A stretch of 5,988 bases of DNA from Caulobacter sp. (GCA_014378155.1 JACMOF010000530.1:1-5988), one strand, 5' to 3'; numbered from the stretch's first letter, positions 1 to 5,263 are shown. Numbers and translations: made by a program. Notes: generated from the sequence alone by a model not told the origin.

Positions 1-74
1 AAACCGTTTCTTTCAAAACGACCCAACCAAACCACCAAGCCAGCTTTCTAACCAACCCAGAAATCCGGAGCGCC

Positions 75-103
75 CTTCTAAAGAACAGCGCCAATCCAGT
101 CAA
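75..103 (-). promoter_or_regulatory. Sigma70-type promoter, downstream copy of a tandem pair, firing out of the left edge
   Basis: Read on the minus strand, a -35 box TTGACT (98-103) is followed after exactly 17 bases by a -10 box TAGAAG (75-80). The discriminator is GC-rich (GGCGCTCC), which is typical of stringently controlled stable-RNA promoters. Transcription would run leftwards through an AC-rich (+ strand) leader with no start codon preceded by a ribosome-binding site, so the target is probably an untranslated RNA, most likely an rRNA operon, beyond position 1. The boxes are seen directly; the rRNA target is inference. Confidence 0.55.
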
Positions 104-190
104 CAAAGAATTTCAAAGAAACCCTCAGAAACCGTCTGAAGAAACCTCAAAAGCTCTTGCGAACTCTTTCCAGTTACTCCGGAGCCGCGC

Positions 191-219
191 TTTCTAGTGA
201 AAGCAAAACTCCGTGTCAA
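191..219 (-). promoter_or_regulatory. Sigma70-type promoter, upstream copy of the tandem pair
   Basis: On the minus strand, a perfect TTGACA (214-219) and TAGAAA (191-196) are separated by 17 bases. Downstream comes GCGCGGCTCCGGA, closely matching the downstream copy 116 bases away. The shared features are GTTGAC, the 17-base spacer, TAGAA, a GC-rich discriminator and GCTCCGGA followed by CTGG. Two promoters of the same design in series are common ahead of bacterial rRNA operons. No rRNA is visible in the window, so the target remains inferred. Confidence 0.58.
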
Positions 220-540
220 CTGACTGTTTCCTTCCCAGTCGATGCTCTGGCCGAGGCCGTTGCGAAGGACAAAGGACGGGGTGGCGGAGCCCTTGAAGAC
301 AGGGTCTTCGCAAATTCGTCACCGAGCCGGCTGAGGCCGCAGAACTTAGCGATCCACCTTCCCAAATGCAAGGCCGCAAGGCCCTGGATCGGTCCGGCGA
401 GCGTCAGCCCCGAAGCGAGGGCGGTGTTTAGCCATCGCTTCGGAGAGTCGCAACCGCAAAAGCGACCTGATCAATCGCACCTATCCCTTATCTGTGCGCG
501 GATCTGTGCATGGTTTCGCGCCGCGCCCGCAGGCCGCCGC
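220..540. other. Hairpin-rich intergenic spacer, no convincing gene
   Basis: This stretch lies between the leftward promoters and the Rrf2 gene. The frame open across 157-579 has no ribosome-binding site and an implausible composition. Several inverted repeats are visible: TTGCGAAG (260-267) with CTTCGCAA (306-313); GAAGAC (295-300) with GTCTTC (304-309); GATCCA (351-356) with TGGATC (385-390), enclosing GGCC-GCAA-GGCC (372-383); and a 9-bp stem 410-418/435-443. They could be terminators, regulatory structure or a small RNA. Nothing here identifies a known RNA family. Confidence 0.4.
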
Positions 541-570
541 TTGCGCCCTGCCCCGCCCTGGCTTCATAGA
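541..570 (+). promoter_or_regulatory. Possible promoter of the Rrf2 gene
   Basis: TTGCGC (541-546) resembles a -35 box, and TCATAG (564-569), 17 bases later, could serve as a weak -10 box. It sits about 30 bases before the Rrf2 start codon. The match is poor, so it is only a candidate. Confidence 0.25.
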
Positions 571-597
571 CCCGTGTAATCAGGAGTCTTCGCGTCC

Positions 598-1038
598 ATG
601 CTGTCCCAGAAAGCTCGCTACGCCCTGCGCGCCATGATCGAACTGGCCCGCGAGAGCGGCCAGGTCACGGCCGGCGAGCTGGCGGTGCGGGCCGATGCGC
701 CGCGCAAGTTTCTGGAGGCAATACTTCTTACATTGGCGCGCAAGGGCCTGGTGACGAGCCGGCGCGGCAAGTTCGGCGGCTATCTACTGGGGCGCGCCGC
801 AGAGACCATCAGCTTCGCCGAGGTGATCCGGCTGGTCGACGGCCCCCTGGCCCTGGCCCCCTGTGTCAGCCGCACGGCCTTTCGCCGCTGCGAGGATTGC
901 CGGGATCTGGCCACCTGCTCCCTACGCGAGGCGCTGCTGCGGGCGCGCGACGCCACGGCGCAGGTGCTGGAAGGCTATAGCCTGGCCGACGCGGTCAGCG
1001 GCTCGGGGGCCGAACTGCTGGGCGAGGCGGAGCGCTGA
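598..1038 (+). CDS. Rrf2-family transcriptional regulator with a cysteine cluster
   Basis: This 146-residue protein has the size and layout of Rrf2-family (IscR/NsrR/RirA-like) repressors. The N-terminal winged helix-turn-helix covers about residues 5-66: the opening LSQKARYALRAMIELA is typical, the recognition region is near 33-48, and the wing carries RRGKFGGYLLGR at 55-66. A cysteine-rich segment follows with C89, C98, C101 and C107 (C-x8-C-x2-C-x5-C), then a C-terminal dimerisation helix from about 108. In relatives, three cysteines of this region bind an Fe-S cluster that senses iron, NO, oxygen or cluster status, so redox or Fe-S sensing is likely but not shown. The ATG at 598 is supported by AGGAG at 582-586, 11 bases upstream. 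The gene converges on the CBS gene; no target operon can be named from the context. Confidence 0.88.
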   Translation: MLSQKARYALRAMIELARESGQVTAGELAVRADAPRKFLEAILLTLARKGLVTSRRGKFGGYLLGRAAETISFAEVIRLVDGPLALAPCVSRTAFRRCEDCRDLATCSLREALLRARDATAQVLEGYSLADAVSGSGAELLGEAER

Positions 1039-1062
1039 GGCGCACGGCCTCTCTCTAATATT

Positions 1063-1084
1063 GCGCCCTCTATATAGAGGGCGC
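1063..1084. terminator. Perfect 22-base palindrome, probable bidirectional terminator
   Basis: The half-site GCGCCCTCTAT is followed at once by its exact reverse complement. It lies 24 bases after the Rrf2 stop codon and 24 bases beyond the stop of the convergent CBS gene, almost exactly midway. It would form a long stem in either transcript. There is no T-tract on either side, so efficient intrinsic termination is uncertain. An operator role is less likely at this position. Confidence 0.5.
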
Positions 1085-1108
1085 GCCAGTGGCCCTTCGA
1101 AGCCGTGG

Positions 1109-1540
1109 TCAGCCGGCCGCGATATAGGCCTTGAGGCCGTCGGCCTCAGCCTGGGTCTCGCGGATCTTGTACTTTACCAGGTCGCCAATCGAGATGATCC
1201 CGGCCAGGCGCTGGCCCCTGCAGACTGGCAGGTGGCGGATCCGGCGATCGGTCATCCGCTCCAGCAGGGCGTCGACCGTCTCCTCGGGCTGGGCGAAGAC
1301 CACGTCGCGGGTCATGCAGGTCGCGATCGCCCGGGTCAGGGCGCTGGCGCCCTCCTTGGCGATAACCCTCACGATGTCGCGCTCGGAGAGAATGCCGGCG
1401 ATCGTCTCGTCTTCCTCGAGCACGACCATCGCCCCGACCTTGCGGGTGTGGAGCAGCGCCGCCGCAGCGCCCACCGTCTCATTGGGCGAGGCGGTAAACA
1501 CAAGGTCGCCCTTGTCCTTCAGGATCTGAGAAACCAGCAA
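1109..1540 (-). CDS. CBS-domain pair protein
   Basis: This 143-residue protein consists almost entirely of two CBS motifs, which together form one Bateman module. CBS1 covers about residues 8-62 and contains GILSERDIVR (49-58). CBS2 covers about 74-127 and contains RHLPV (102-106) and GIISIGDLVKYKI (114-126). The aspartates of SERD (D55) and SIGD (D120) match the position that commonly contacts ribose in adenosyl-ligand-binding CBS proteins. No catalytic or membrane domain is attached, so it is probably a soluble adenine-nucleotide-responsive protein whose partner is unknown. The start is TTG at 1540, supported by a strong GGGAGGA ribosome-binding site (1548-1554) 7 bases upstream. The gene is divergent from hfaA and convergent with the Rrf2 gene; a functional link to holdfast anchoring is not evident. 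Confidence 0.87.
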   Translation of the reverse strand: MLVSQILKDKGDLVFTASPNETVGAAAALLHTRKVGAMVVLEEDETIAGILSERDIVRVIAKEGASALTRAIATCMTRDVVFAQPEETVDALLERMTDRRIRHLPVCRGQRLAGIISIGDLVKYKIRETQAEADGLKAYIAAG

Positions 1541-1630
1541 AGCTTAATCCTCCCTGCGATATCTTTGTTTTGTTGAGCGTCCTCCAAAGCGCGCTTCAGA
1601 TCAATGGGCAGCATCAATGTCGCAGTTTCG

Positions 1631-1690
1631 GGTCTCCGGCCGCCTCCGGGCTTTACCTTAACGAAATCGCGAGACCTTGGGGGTTAGGTC
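1631..1690. promoter_or_regulatory. Inverted repeats upstream of the hfaA sigma54 promoter, possible activator site
   Basis: GGTCTC (1631-1636) is inverted as GAGACC (1671-1676). An overlapping dyad GACCT (1673-1677) and AGGTC (1686-1690) sits just before the -24 box. Sigma54 promoters need an upstream-bound activator, and this is the natural place for one, although the second dyad is unusually close to the promoter. No established Caulobacter activator consensus (FlbD, TacA) could be matched with certainty. Confidence 0.25.
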
Positions 1691-1706
1691 GAACGTTGTC
1701 CGATTT

Positions 1707-1722
1707 TGGCACGAGGGTTGCT
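1707..1722 (+). promoter_or_regulatory. Sigma54 (RpoN) promoter of hfaABD
   Basis: TGGCACG (1707-1713), four bases AGGG, then TTGCT (1718-1722) match the sigma54 consensus TGGCACG-N4-TTGCW exactly, with correct spacing of the conserved GG and GC. Transcription would begin around 1733, giving a leader of about 24 bases before the hfaA ATG at 1757. This makes transcription of the operon dependent on RpoN plus an ATP-using activator, consistent with the cell-cycle-timed expression reported for hfaA in C. crescentus. The activator is not identified. Confidence 0.82.
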
Positions 1723-1756
1723 TAACAGCCCCGTGTCGACATTCGCGGAGCTTGAG

Positions 1757-2224
1757 ATGGTCGTTTCCATGAAAAAATTGCCGGGTGGCATGGGTGCTTT
1801 GGGCCTTTGCTCGGCTGTTTTGACCCTGGCCGTCCTGCCCCTCGGCGCTGGCGCGGCCCAGGCGCAGACCTTGGAAACCAATTCCGCCGCCTTCAACGCC
1901 GGCTACGGCCGTCTGGCCGGCTCCGAAAACCACGTCGTCCAGTATTCCACCCGCGACGCCAACGGCAATCGGGTCATCGTCGATGGCGTTATGCTGACCG
2001 GCGCGGACCAGAGCGTCTATTCTTCTGGCCAATCGACGGGCTCGCTCGACAGCTATTCCGGGGTTGGGGGCCTCGGCGGCTACGGCAGCTCGACGGCGAT
2101 CGGCAACAATCTGACGGTCGTCACCCAAGGCAACAACAACACCGTGATCGTCAATTCCAACCAGATCAACAACGGCAATATCAGCGCCGGAACGAATGTC
2201 GGGACATCGGGCAATGGCCAGTAA
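1757..2224 (+). CDS. hfaA: Holdfast anchoring protein HfaA
   Basis: This 155-residue secreted protein is the first gene of the holdfast-anchor operon. In Caulobacter, HfaA is a cell-surface protein at the stalked pole that forms stable multimers and, with HfaD, ties the adhesive polysaccharide holdfast to the envelope. A Sec signal peptide is clear: a basic MKK (5-7), a hydrophobic stretch to about 33, and an AQA-Q cleavage site near residue 36. The mature part is rich in Gly, Asn, Ser and Thr and has no cysteine. Residues 112-145 contain AIGNNLTVVTQGNNN, then NSNQINNGNISA, laid out like one repeat unit of HfaD. The ATG at 1757 is preferred because GGAG lies 6 bases upstream (1747-1750); ATG 1769 is a possible alternative. 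The end overlaps hfaB by 11 bases. Confidence 0.9.
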   Translation: MVVSMKKLPGGMGALGLCSAVLTLAVLPLGAGAAQAQTLETNSAAFNAGYGRLAGSENHVVQYSTRDANGNRVIVDGVMLTGADQSVYSSGQSTGSLDSYSGVGGLGGYGSSTAIGNNLTVVTQGNNNTVIVNSNQINNGNISAGTNVGTSGNGQ

Positions 2225-3224
2225 GCGCCTCCTCCTCCTGCTGGCCAGCGCCTGCGCGGCGCTGAGCGCCTGTGGCAGCGTGCCCACCCCCATGGGCAAC
2301 GGCAATTACGCCACGCCGATCGGCACGGCGCCGGTGACGGCCAACCCCACGCCCTACACGGCGGGCCTGGTGTGTCTGGCGCAATATGCCCGCGCCAACC
2401 GGGTGGTCGCCCCGCGCGTCGCCATCGGCCGCATCGCCGACTATACCGGCAAGGAGGAGTCTGACGGTTCGGGCCGCAAGGTCACCCAGGGCGCGTCCCT
2501 GCTGGCGATGACCGCCTTCGCCAAGGCCGGCATGCCGATGGTCGAGCGCTTCGACACCTCGGTGTCGGAATATGAGCTGAAATACGCCAACAACAAGCTG
2601 ATCTCCGACAACCCCAAGCCCGGCGCCGACGCGCCGGCCGAGTATCGCAAGATCCTCGCGGGCCAGGTCCCGGGCTCGGACTTCTACGTAGCCGGCGGGA
2701 TCACGGAGCTGAACTACAACATCCGCTCGGCCGGCGTGGACGCCTATGCCGGCGACAAGGACACCGACGGCCTGAAGGGCAATTTCAAGCGCCGCGTGTT
2801 CGTGATGAACATCGCGCTGGACCTGCGCCTGATCAACACCCGCACGCTGGAGGTGGTCGATGTGATCTCCTACCAGAAACAGGTGGTTGGCCGCGAAGTC
2901 AGCCTCGGGGTGTTCGACTTCCTCAATGGCAACATCTTCGACATCTCCGCCGGTCGCGGCGCGCTGGAGCCCATGCAACTGGCCGTGCGCTCGCTGATCG
3001 AGCGGGCGGCGATCGAGATGAGCGCCAACCTGTATGGCATGCCTGGTCCGCAGACCTGCCTGAGCTACGACCCCTATGCCGGCAACACCGTCGGCGCGAC
3101 CGGGGCCTTCGTGCCCGCCTACAACAACCTGGGAACCAACAATGCGCAAACCCGCGAAGACCCGTCTCGCTGGAATGATCGCAGCGATCCCAATGTGCGT
3201 GGCGCTGGGCGGAGTCGCTACTAG
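2214..3224 (+). CDS. hfaB: Holdfast anchoring protein HfaB, CsgG-like outer-membrane lipoprotein
   Basis: This 336-residue CsgG-family protein is predicted to form the outer-membrane export pore for HfaA and HfaD; in Caulobacter it is required for their stability and localisation. The lipoprotein signal is MASKRLLLLLASACAALSAC, with lipobox LSAC and lipidated C20. The CsgG-type core includes IGRIADYTGK (71-80), VTQGAS (90-95) and MVERFD (109-114). A transmembrane-hairpin region follows at about 195-245, including GVFDFLNGN (232-240), then EPMQLAVRSLIERA (252-265). It is longer than E. coli CsgG, with a C-terminal tail after about 280 rich in Asn, Arg and Gly. C54 and C282 are the only cysteines after C20. 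The start at 2214 gives a standard lipoprotein signal; an in-frame ATG at 2196 would add six residues. Its last 27 codons overlap the start of hfaD. Confidence 0.92.
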   Translation: MASKRLLLLLASACAALSACGSVPTPMGNGNYATPIGTAPVTANPTPYTAGLVCLAQYARANRVVAPRVAIGRIADYTGKEESDGSGRKVTQGASLLAMTAFAKAGMPMVERFDTSVSEYELKYANNKLISDNPKPGADAPAEYRKILAGQVPGSDFYVAGGITELNYNIRSAGVDAYAGDKDTDGLKGNFKRRVFVMNIALDLRLINTRTLEVVDVISYQKQVVGREVSLGVFDFLNGNIFDISAGRGALEPMQLAVRSLIERAAIEMSANLYGMPGPQTCLSYDPYAGNTVGATGAFVPAYNNLGTNNAQTREDPSRWNDRSDPNVRGAGRSRY

Positions 3225-4386
3225 CCAGACCCTGCCCAGCCAGGGCTCGAACGACCAGCTGAACCTCGGCGCCATCAACGCCGACCAGACGTTGAACGTC
3301 GTCACGGCTGACGAAGGCGTCACGGCGACCACCACGGCGGGCGCCAACAGCTTTGGCATGACCCTGAACGGGGCCGACGGCGGCCTGACCTCCAACCAGG
3401 ACAACCAGGGCGCCGTGCTGGCGCATGGCGTGGTCAACGCCTCGGGCTCGCTGGGCGACAGCAGCAACATCAACACCACGGCGGTCGGCAACAGCGGCAC
3501 GGCCCTGGCGGCCGGCGGCACGCTCAGCGCCTTCATGGTCCAGACCAATTACGGATCGGTCACCGCCCGCAGCCAGATCGAGGCCGAGAGCGCCCTGGCC
3601 GGTGACGTGATCGAAAGCACCCAGGCGGCCGGTAACAGCCAGGGCCTGTTGCTGGTCAATGGATCGATGGGCGCGCGGGTGAGCCAGAACAACCAGGCCG
3701 ACGTCGCCGCCGACGGCGGGGCGATCATCCAGTATGTGGCCGGCATCGCTGTCGTGGCGGGTACAGCGGCCGGCAACAATATTGACCTGACCGGGGCCGA
3801 CCAGTCGGCGGCCCGCGTCATCACAGACCAGAACAACGTCGCGGCCAATGTCACGGGCACAAAGTTCACCGCCTATGGCAACAGCAACCTGACGACCACG
3901 GCGGCCACCGCCTCGGGCAACAACCTCAACGCCTCCAACGAGGGCCCGCTGCTCGACGTGGCCAGCCACCAGTACAACACCGCCTATGTCCGGGCCCAAG
4001 CCGAGGGTAGCTCCTACGCGTTCGGCGGGGCCCAGGCCACGGCCTATGGCGTGGGCAATTCGGTCTTGGCCGGCAATACCGGGCCGGACCTGGTGCTCGA
4101 CAACAGCCAGGTCAATGACGGCGGCGGCGTCGAGGTGATCGCCAGCTTCACCGGCGACAACGGCTATGACGCCGGATCCAGCGCCACGGCGGTGGGTAAC
4201 GCGGTCAGCGGCTATGTCTGCAACCAATGCAGCGGCACGATGAGCGCCACCAACAGCCAGTCCAACAATGTCGATATCAGCGCGCGCTCGACCGTGTCCC
4301 TGACCGGCGCCGCCCGTTCGGTGGTCGGCGTCTCGTCGGCCATGGGCAACAACGCCAGCTTCTCGGTGACCAGTCCGGGGTACTAG
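3142..4386 (+). CDS. hfaD: Holdfast anchoring protein HfaD, repeat-built surface protein
   Basis: This 414-residue secreted protein is the third member of the holdfast anchor. In Caulobacter, HfaD is surface-exposed at the pole and works with HfaA to bind the holdfast to the cell. The signal peptide has a basic start (RKPAKTR, 2-8), a hydrophobic core 9-26 and a probable cut near S28. The rest is about eight units of roughly 48 residues. GN turns fall at 116, 164, 211, 259, 305, 352 and 402, with a GAN variant at 67. QxN motifs begin at 39, 86, 134, 182, 230, 277, 323 and 373. This suggests a beta-solenoid or amyloid-like fold. The only mature cysteines are C360 and C363 (CNQC). ATG 3142 is chosen because GGGA (3131-3134) precedes it and the signal peptide starts there; it overlaps hfaB by 83 bases in another frame. 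Confidence 0.88.
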   Translation: MRKPAKTRLAGMIAAIPMCVALGGVATSQTLPSQGSNDQLNLGAINADQTLNVVTADEGVTATTTAGANSFGMTLNGADGGLTSNQDNQGAVLAHGVVNASGSLGDSSNINTTAVGNSGTALAAGGTLSAFMVQTNYGSVTARSQIEAESALAGDVIESTQAAGNSQGLLLVNGSMGARVSQNNQADVAADGGAIIQYVAGIAVVAGTAAGNNIDLTGADQSAARVITDQNNVAANVTGTKFTAYGNSNLTTTAATASGNNLNASNEGPLLDVASHQYNTAYVRAQAEGSSYAFGGAQATAYGVGNSVLAGNTGPDLVLDNSQVNDGGGVEVIASFTGDNGYDAGSSATAVGNAVSGYVCNQCSGTMSATNSQSNNVDISARSTVSLTGAARSVVGVSSAMGNNASFSVTSPGY

Positions 4387-4429
4387 TCCTCCCCCCTGCA
4401 GCGCGTCGGCCCGACTTTCCAGGAGTTCG

Positions 4430-4461
4430 CGCCGAGCAGGTTCGCGCGATGCGCGGCGGCG
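4430..4461 (+). terminator. GC-rich hairpin downstream of hfaD, possible terminator
   Basis: Outer arms CGCCG (4430-4434) and CGGCG (4457-4461) enclose CGCGC (4443-4447), loop GAT, and GCGCG (4451-4455). It begins 44 bases after the hfaD stop. No T-run follows, so termination activity is uncertain. It overlaps the start of the doubtful small ORF. Confidence 0.3.
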
Positions 4462-4736
4462 ATTCTGTCCGTCGTATACTCGAAATGAACATCAGTCCGG
4501 ACGCCACAGTCGCGAGCGGCGCCGTGGATTCAAGACGCGGCCCCAATGTCTTTACCGTCGTCCTTGACCAGCCATTCCCCCATCATACCCAAGTCGAGGT
4601 TAAGGCGCTTCCCGACTTCGGGCCGACCCTTTCCCCGGAAACGAGCGAGCGCGTCGGCCGAGACGTGCTGAGATTATTGAGAGCGATCACCCGTGTGTGC
4701 AAAGGGTCAGGCGCTCCGCTACCCTCGCACCTCTGA
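4449..4736 (+). CDS. Doubtful small ORF between hfaD and the convergent gene
   Basis: From ATG 4449, weakly supported by AGCAGG at 4435-4440, an open frame gives 95 residues; an internal ATG at 4485 would give 83. The middle reads as plausible protein: FTVVLDQPFPHHTQVEVKAL is followed by an amphipathic helix, SERVGRDVLRLLRAITRV. I recognise no family. Third-position GC is roughly two-thirds by eye, which looks lower than in the neighbouring genes, and the start lies in a hairpin. It could be a real small gene, a decayed remnant or chance. The remaining parts of 4387-4779 show nothing beyond the hairpins listed. Confidence 0.3.
   Translation: MRGGDSVRRILEMNISPDATVASGAVDSRRGPNVFTVVLDQPFPHHTQVEVKALPDFGPTLSPETSERVGRDVLRLLRAITRVCKGSGAPLPSHL
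4697..4730. terminator. Hairpin between convergent transcripts
   Basis: GTGC and AGGGT on the left (4697-4707) pair with ACCCT and GCAC on the right (4721-4730), with a small internal bulge and a 13-base loop. It lies 50 bases beyond the stop of the leftward gene at 4780. No T-tract is present. It may end the leftward transcript. Confidence 0.3.
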
Positions 4737-4779
4737 ACTGATCGACCATCGGTCCGCACCGGGTCGAAAAGCGGCCCCT

Positions 4780-5241
4780 TCAGTTCGGCCGCCCCTCCGC
4801 CACCAGCTCGAACGCCGCGTCCAGCGCGTCGTCGTTGGGCGCCTCGCCCCGCTTGAGCGCCGCGTCGAGCACGCCCTCCAGCGAGCCCCAGACAAAGGCC
4901 AGCTGCTCCAGCACGGCCGGCAACCGCTCGGCCTCGAACCCGGGATAGAGGTCCTCGACCAGCCACAGGCCGGTGAAGGGGTCGAAGCCGAAGCGGCAGC
5001 CGATCAGGCGGAACTGGGCGCGGGCCACGGTCTCGAACAGGGCGTCCAGGGTGCGGGCCTGGTCGAGGTCGGCGCCGTCGAGCACCTGGCAGCGCACCTG
5101 CAGCCAACCGTTCTGCGGGAACAGGTAGAAGGCTCCGCCATCCTCGGCGCCGGAGACTTCGAGGCCATTGTCGATCTCGGCGACGCGGTAGCCGGCGGCA
5201 TGGCAGGCGGCGGCGATGTCGTGGAGGTGGATCTCAGACAT
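4780..5241 (-). CDS. Small protein with YbjN/CesT-like features
   Basis: This 153-residue soluble acidic protein has no signal peptide or membrane segment. The N-terminal part has an opening helix, then AGYRVAEIDNGLEVS (16-30) and GAFYLFPQNGWLQVRCQV (36-53), resembling the alternating strands of YbjN-domain and type III chaperone (CesT-like) folds. A helix around LDALFETVARAQ (65-76) leads to GCRFGFDPFTGLWLVEDL (81-98) and a helical end. YbjN-type proteins are poorly understood, and some relatives are annotated as sensory or chaperone-like proteins. This assignment is from general appearance only, and no function is claimed. ATG 5241 is supported by AAGGAC (5248-5253) 6 bases upstream. It follows argJ on the same strand but is separated by a palindromic repeat, so cotranscription is uncertain. 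Confidence 0.72.
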   Translation of the reverse strand: MSEIHLHDIAAACHAAGYRVAEIDNGLEVSGAEDGGAFYLFPQNGWLQVRCQVLDGADLDQARTLDALFETVARAQFRLIGCRFGFDPFTGLWLVEDLYPGFEAERLPAVLEQLAFVWGSLEGVLDAALKRGEAPNDDALDAAFELVAEGRPN

Positions 5242-5263
5242 GAGCCTGTCCTTACTTAAATCC

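Noticed and set aside
157..579. 140-residue open frame on the + strand over the leftward promoters
   Set aside because: It lacks a good ribosome-binding site, crosses several hairpins and has a low-complexity, unlikely composition; the two promoters explain its first part better.
1559..1587. TTGGAG-17-AGATAT as a promoter for the CBS gene on the minus strand
   Set aside because: The predicted start would fall within the ribosome-binding site, and both boxes are weak.
1658..1725. TTAAC half-sites (1658-1662 and 1722-1726) as a CtrA box at hfaA
   Set aside because: Neither half has a partner TTAA at the required 7-base spacing; only isolated half-sites are present.
2181..4227. Long minus-strand open frames of over 400 residues opposite hfaB and hfaD
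   Set aside because: These are antisense shadows of high-GC codon usage: compositions are dominated by Ala, Gly, Arg, Val and His, with no domain motif, and the opposite strand carries clear hfa genes.
4475..4480. TATACT as a -10 box for the small ORF
   Set aside because: No -35-like sequence lies at 16-18 bases, and transcription would start at or after the internal ATG at 4485.
4693..5259. 188-residue + strand frame opposite the YbjN-like gene
   Set aside because: It is a shadow: the minus-strand product has a supported start and coherent alternating hydrophobic structure, while this frame shows none.
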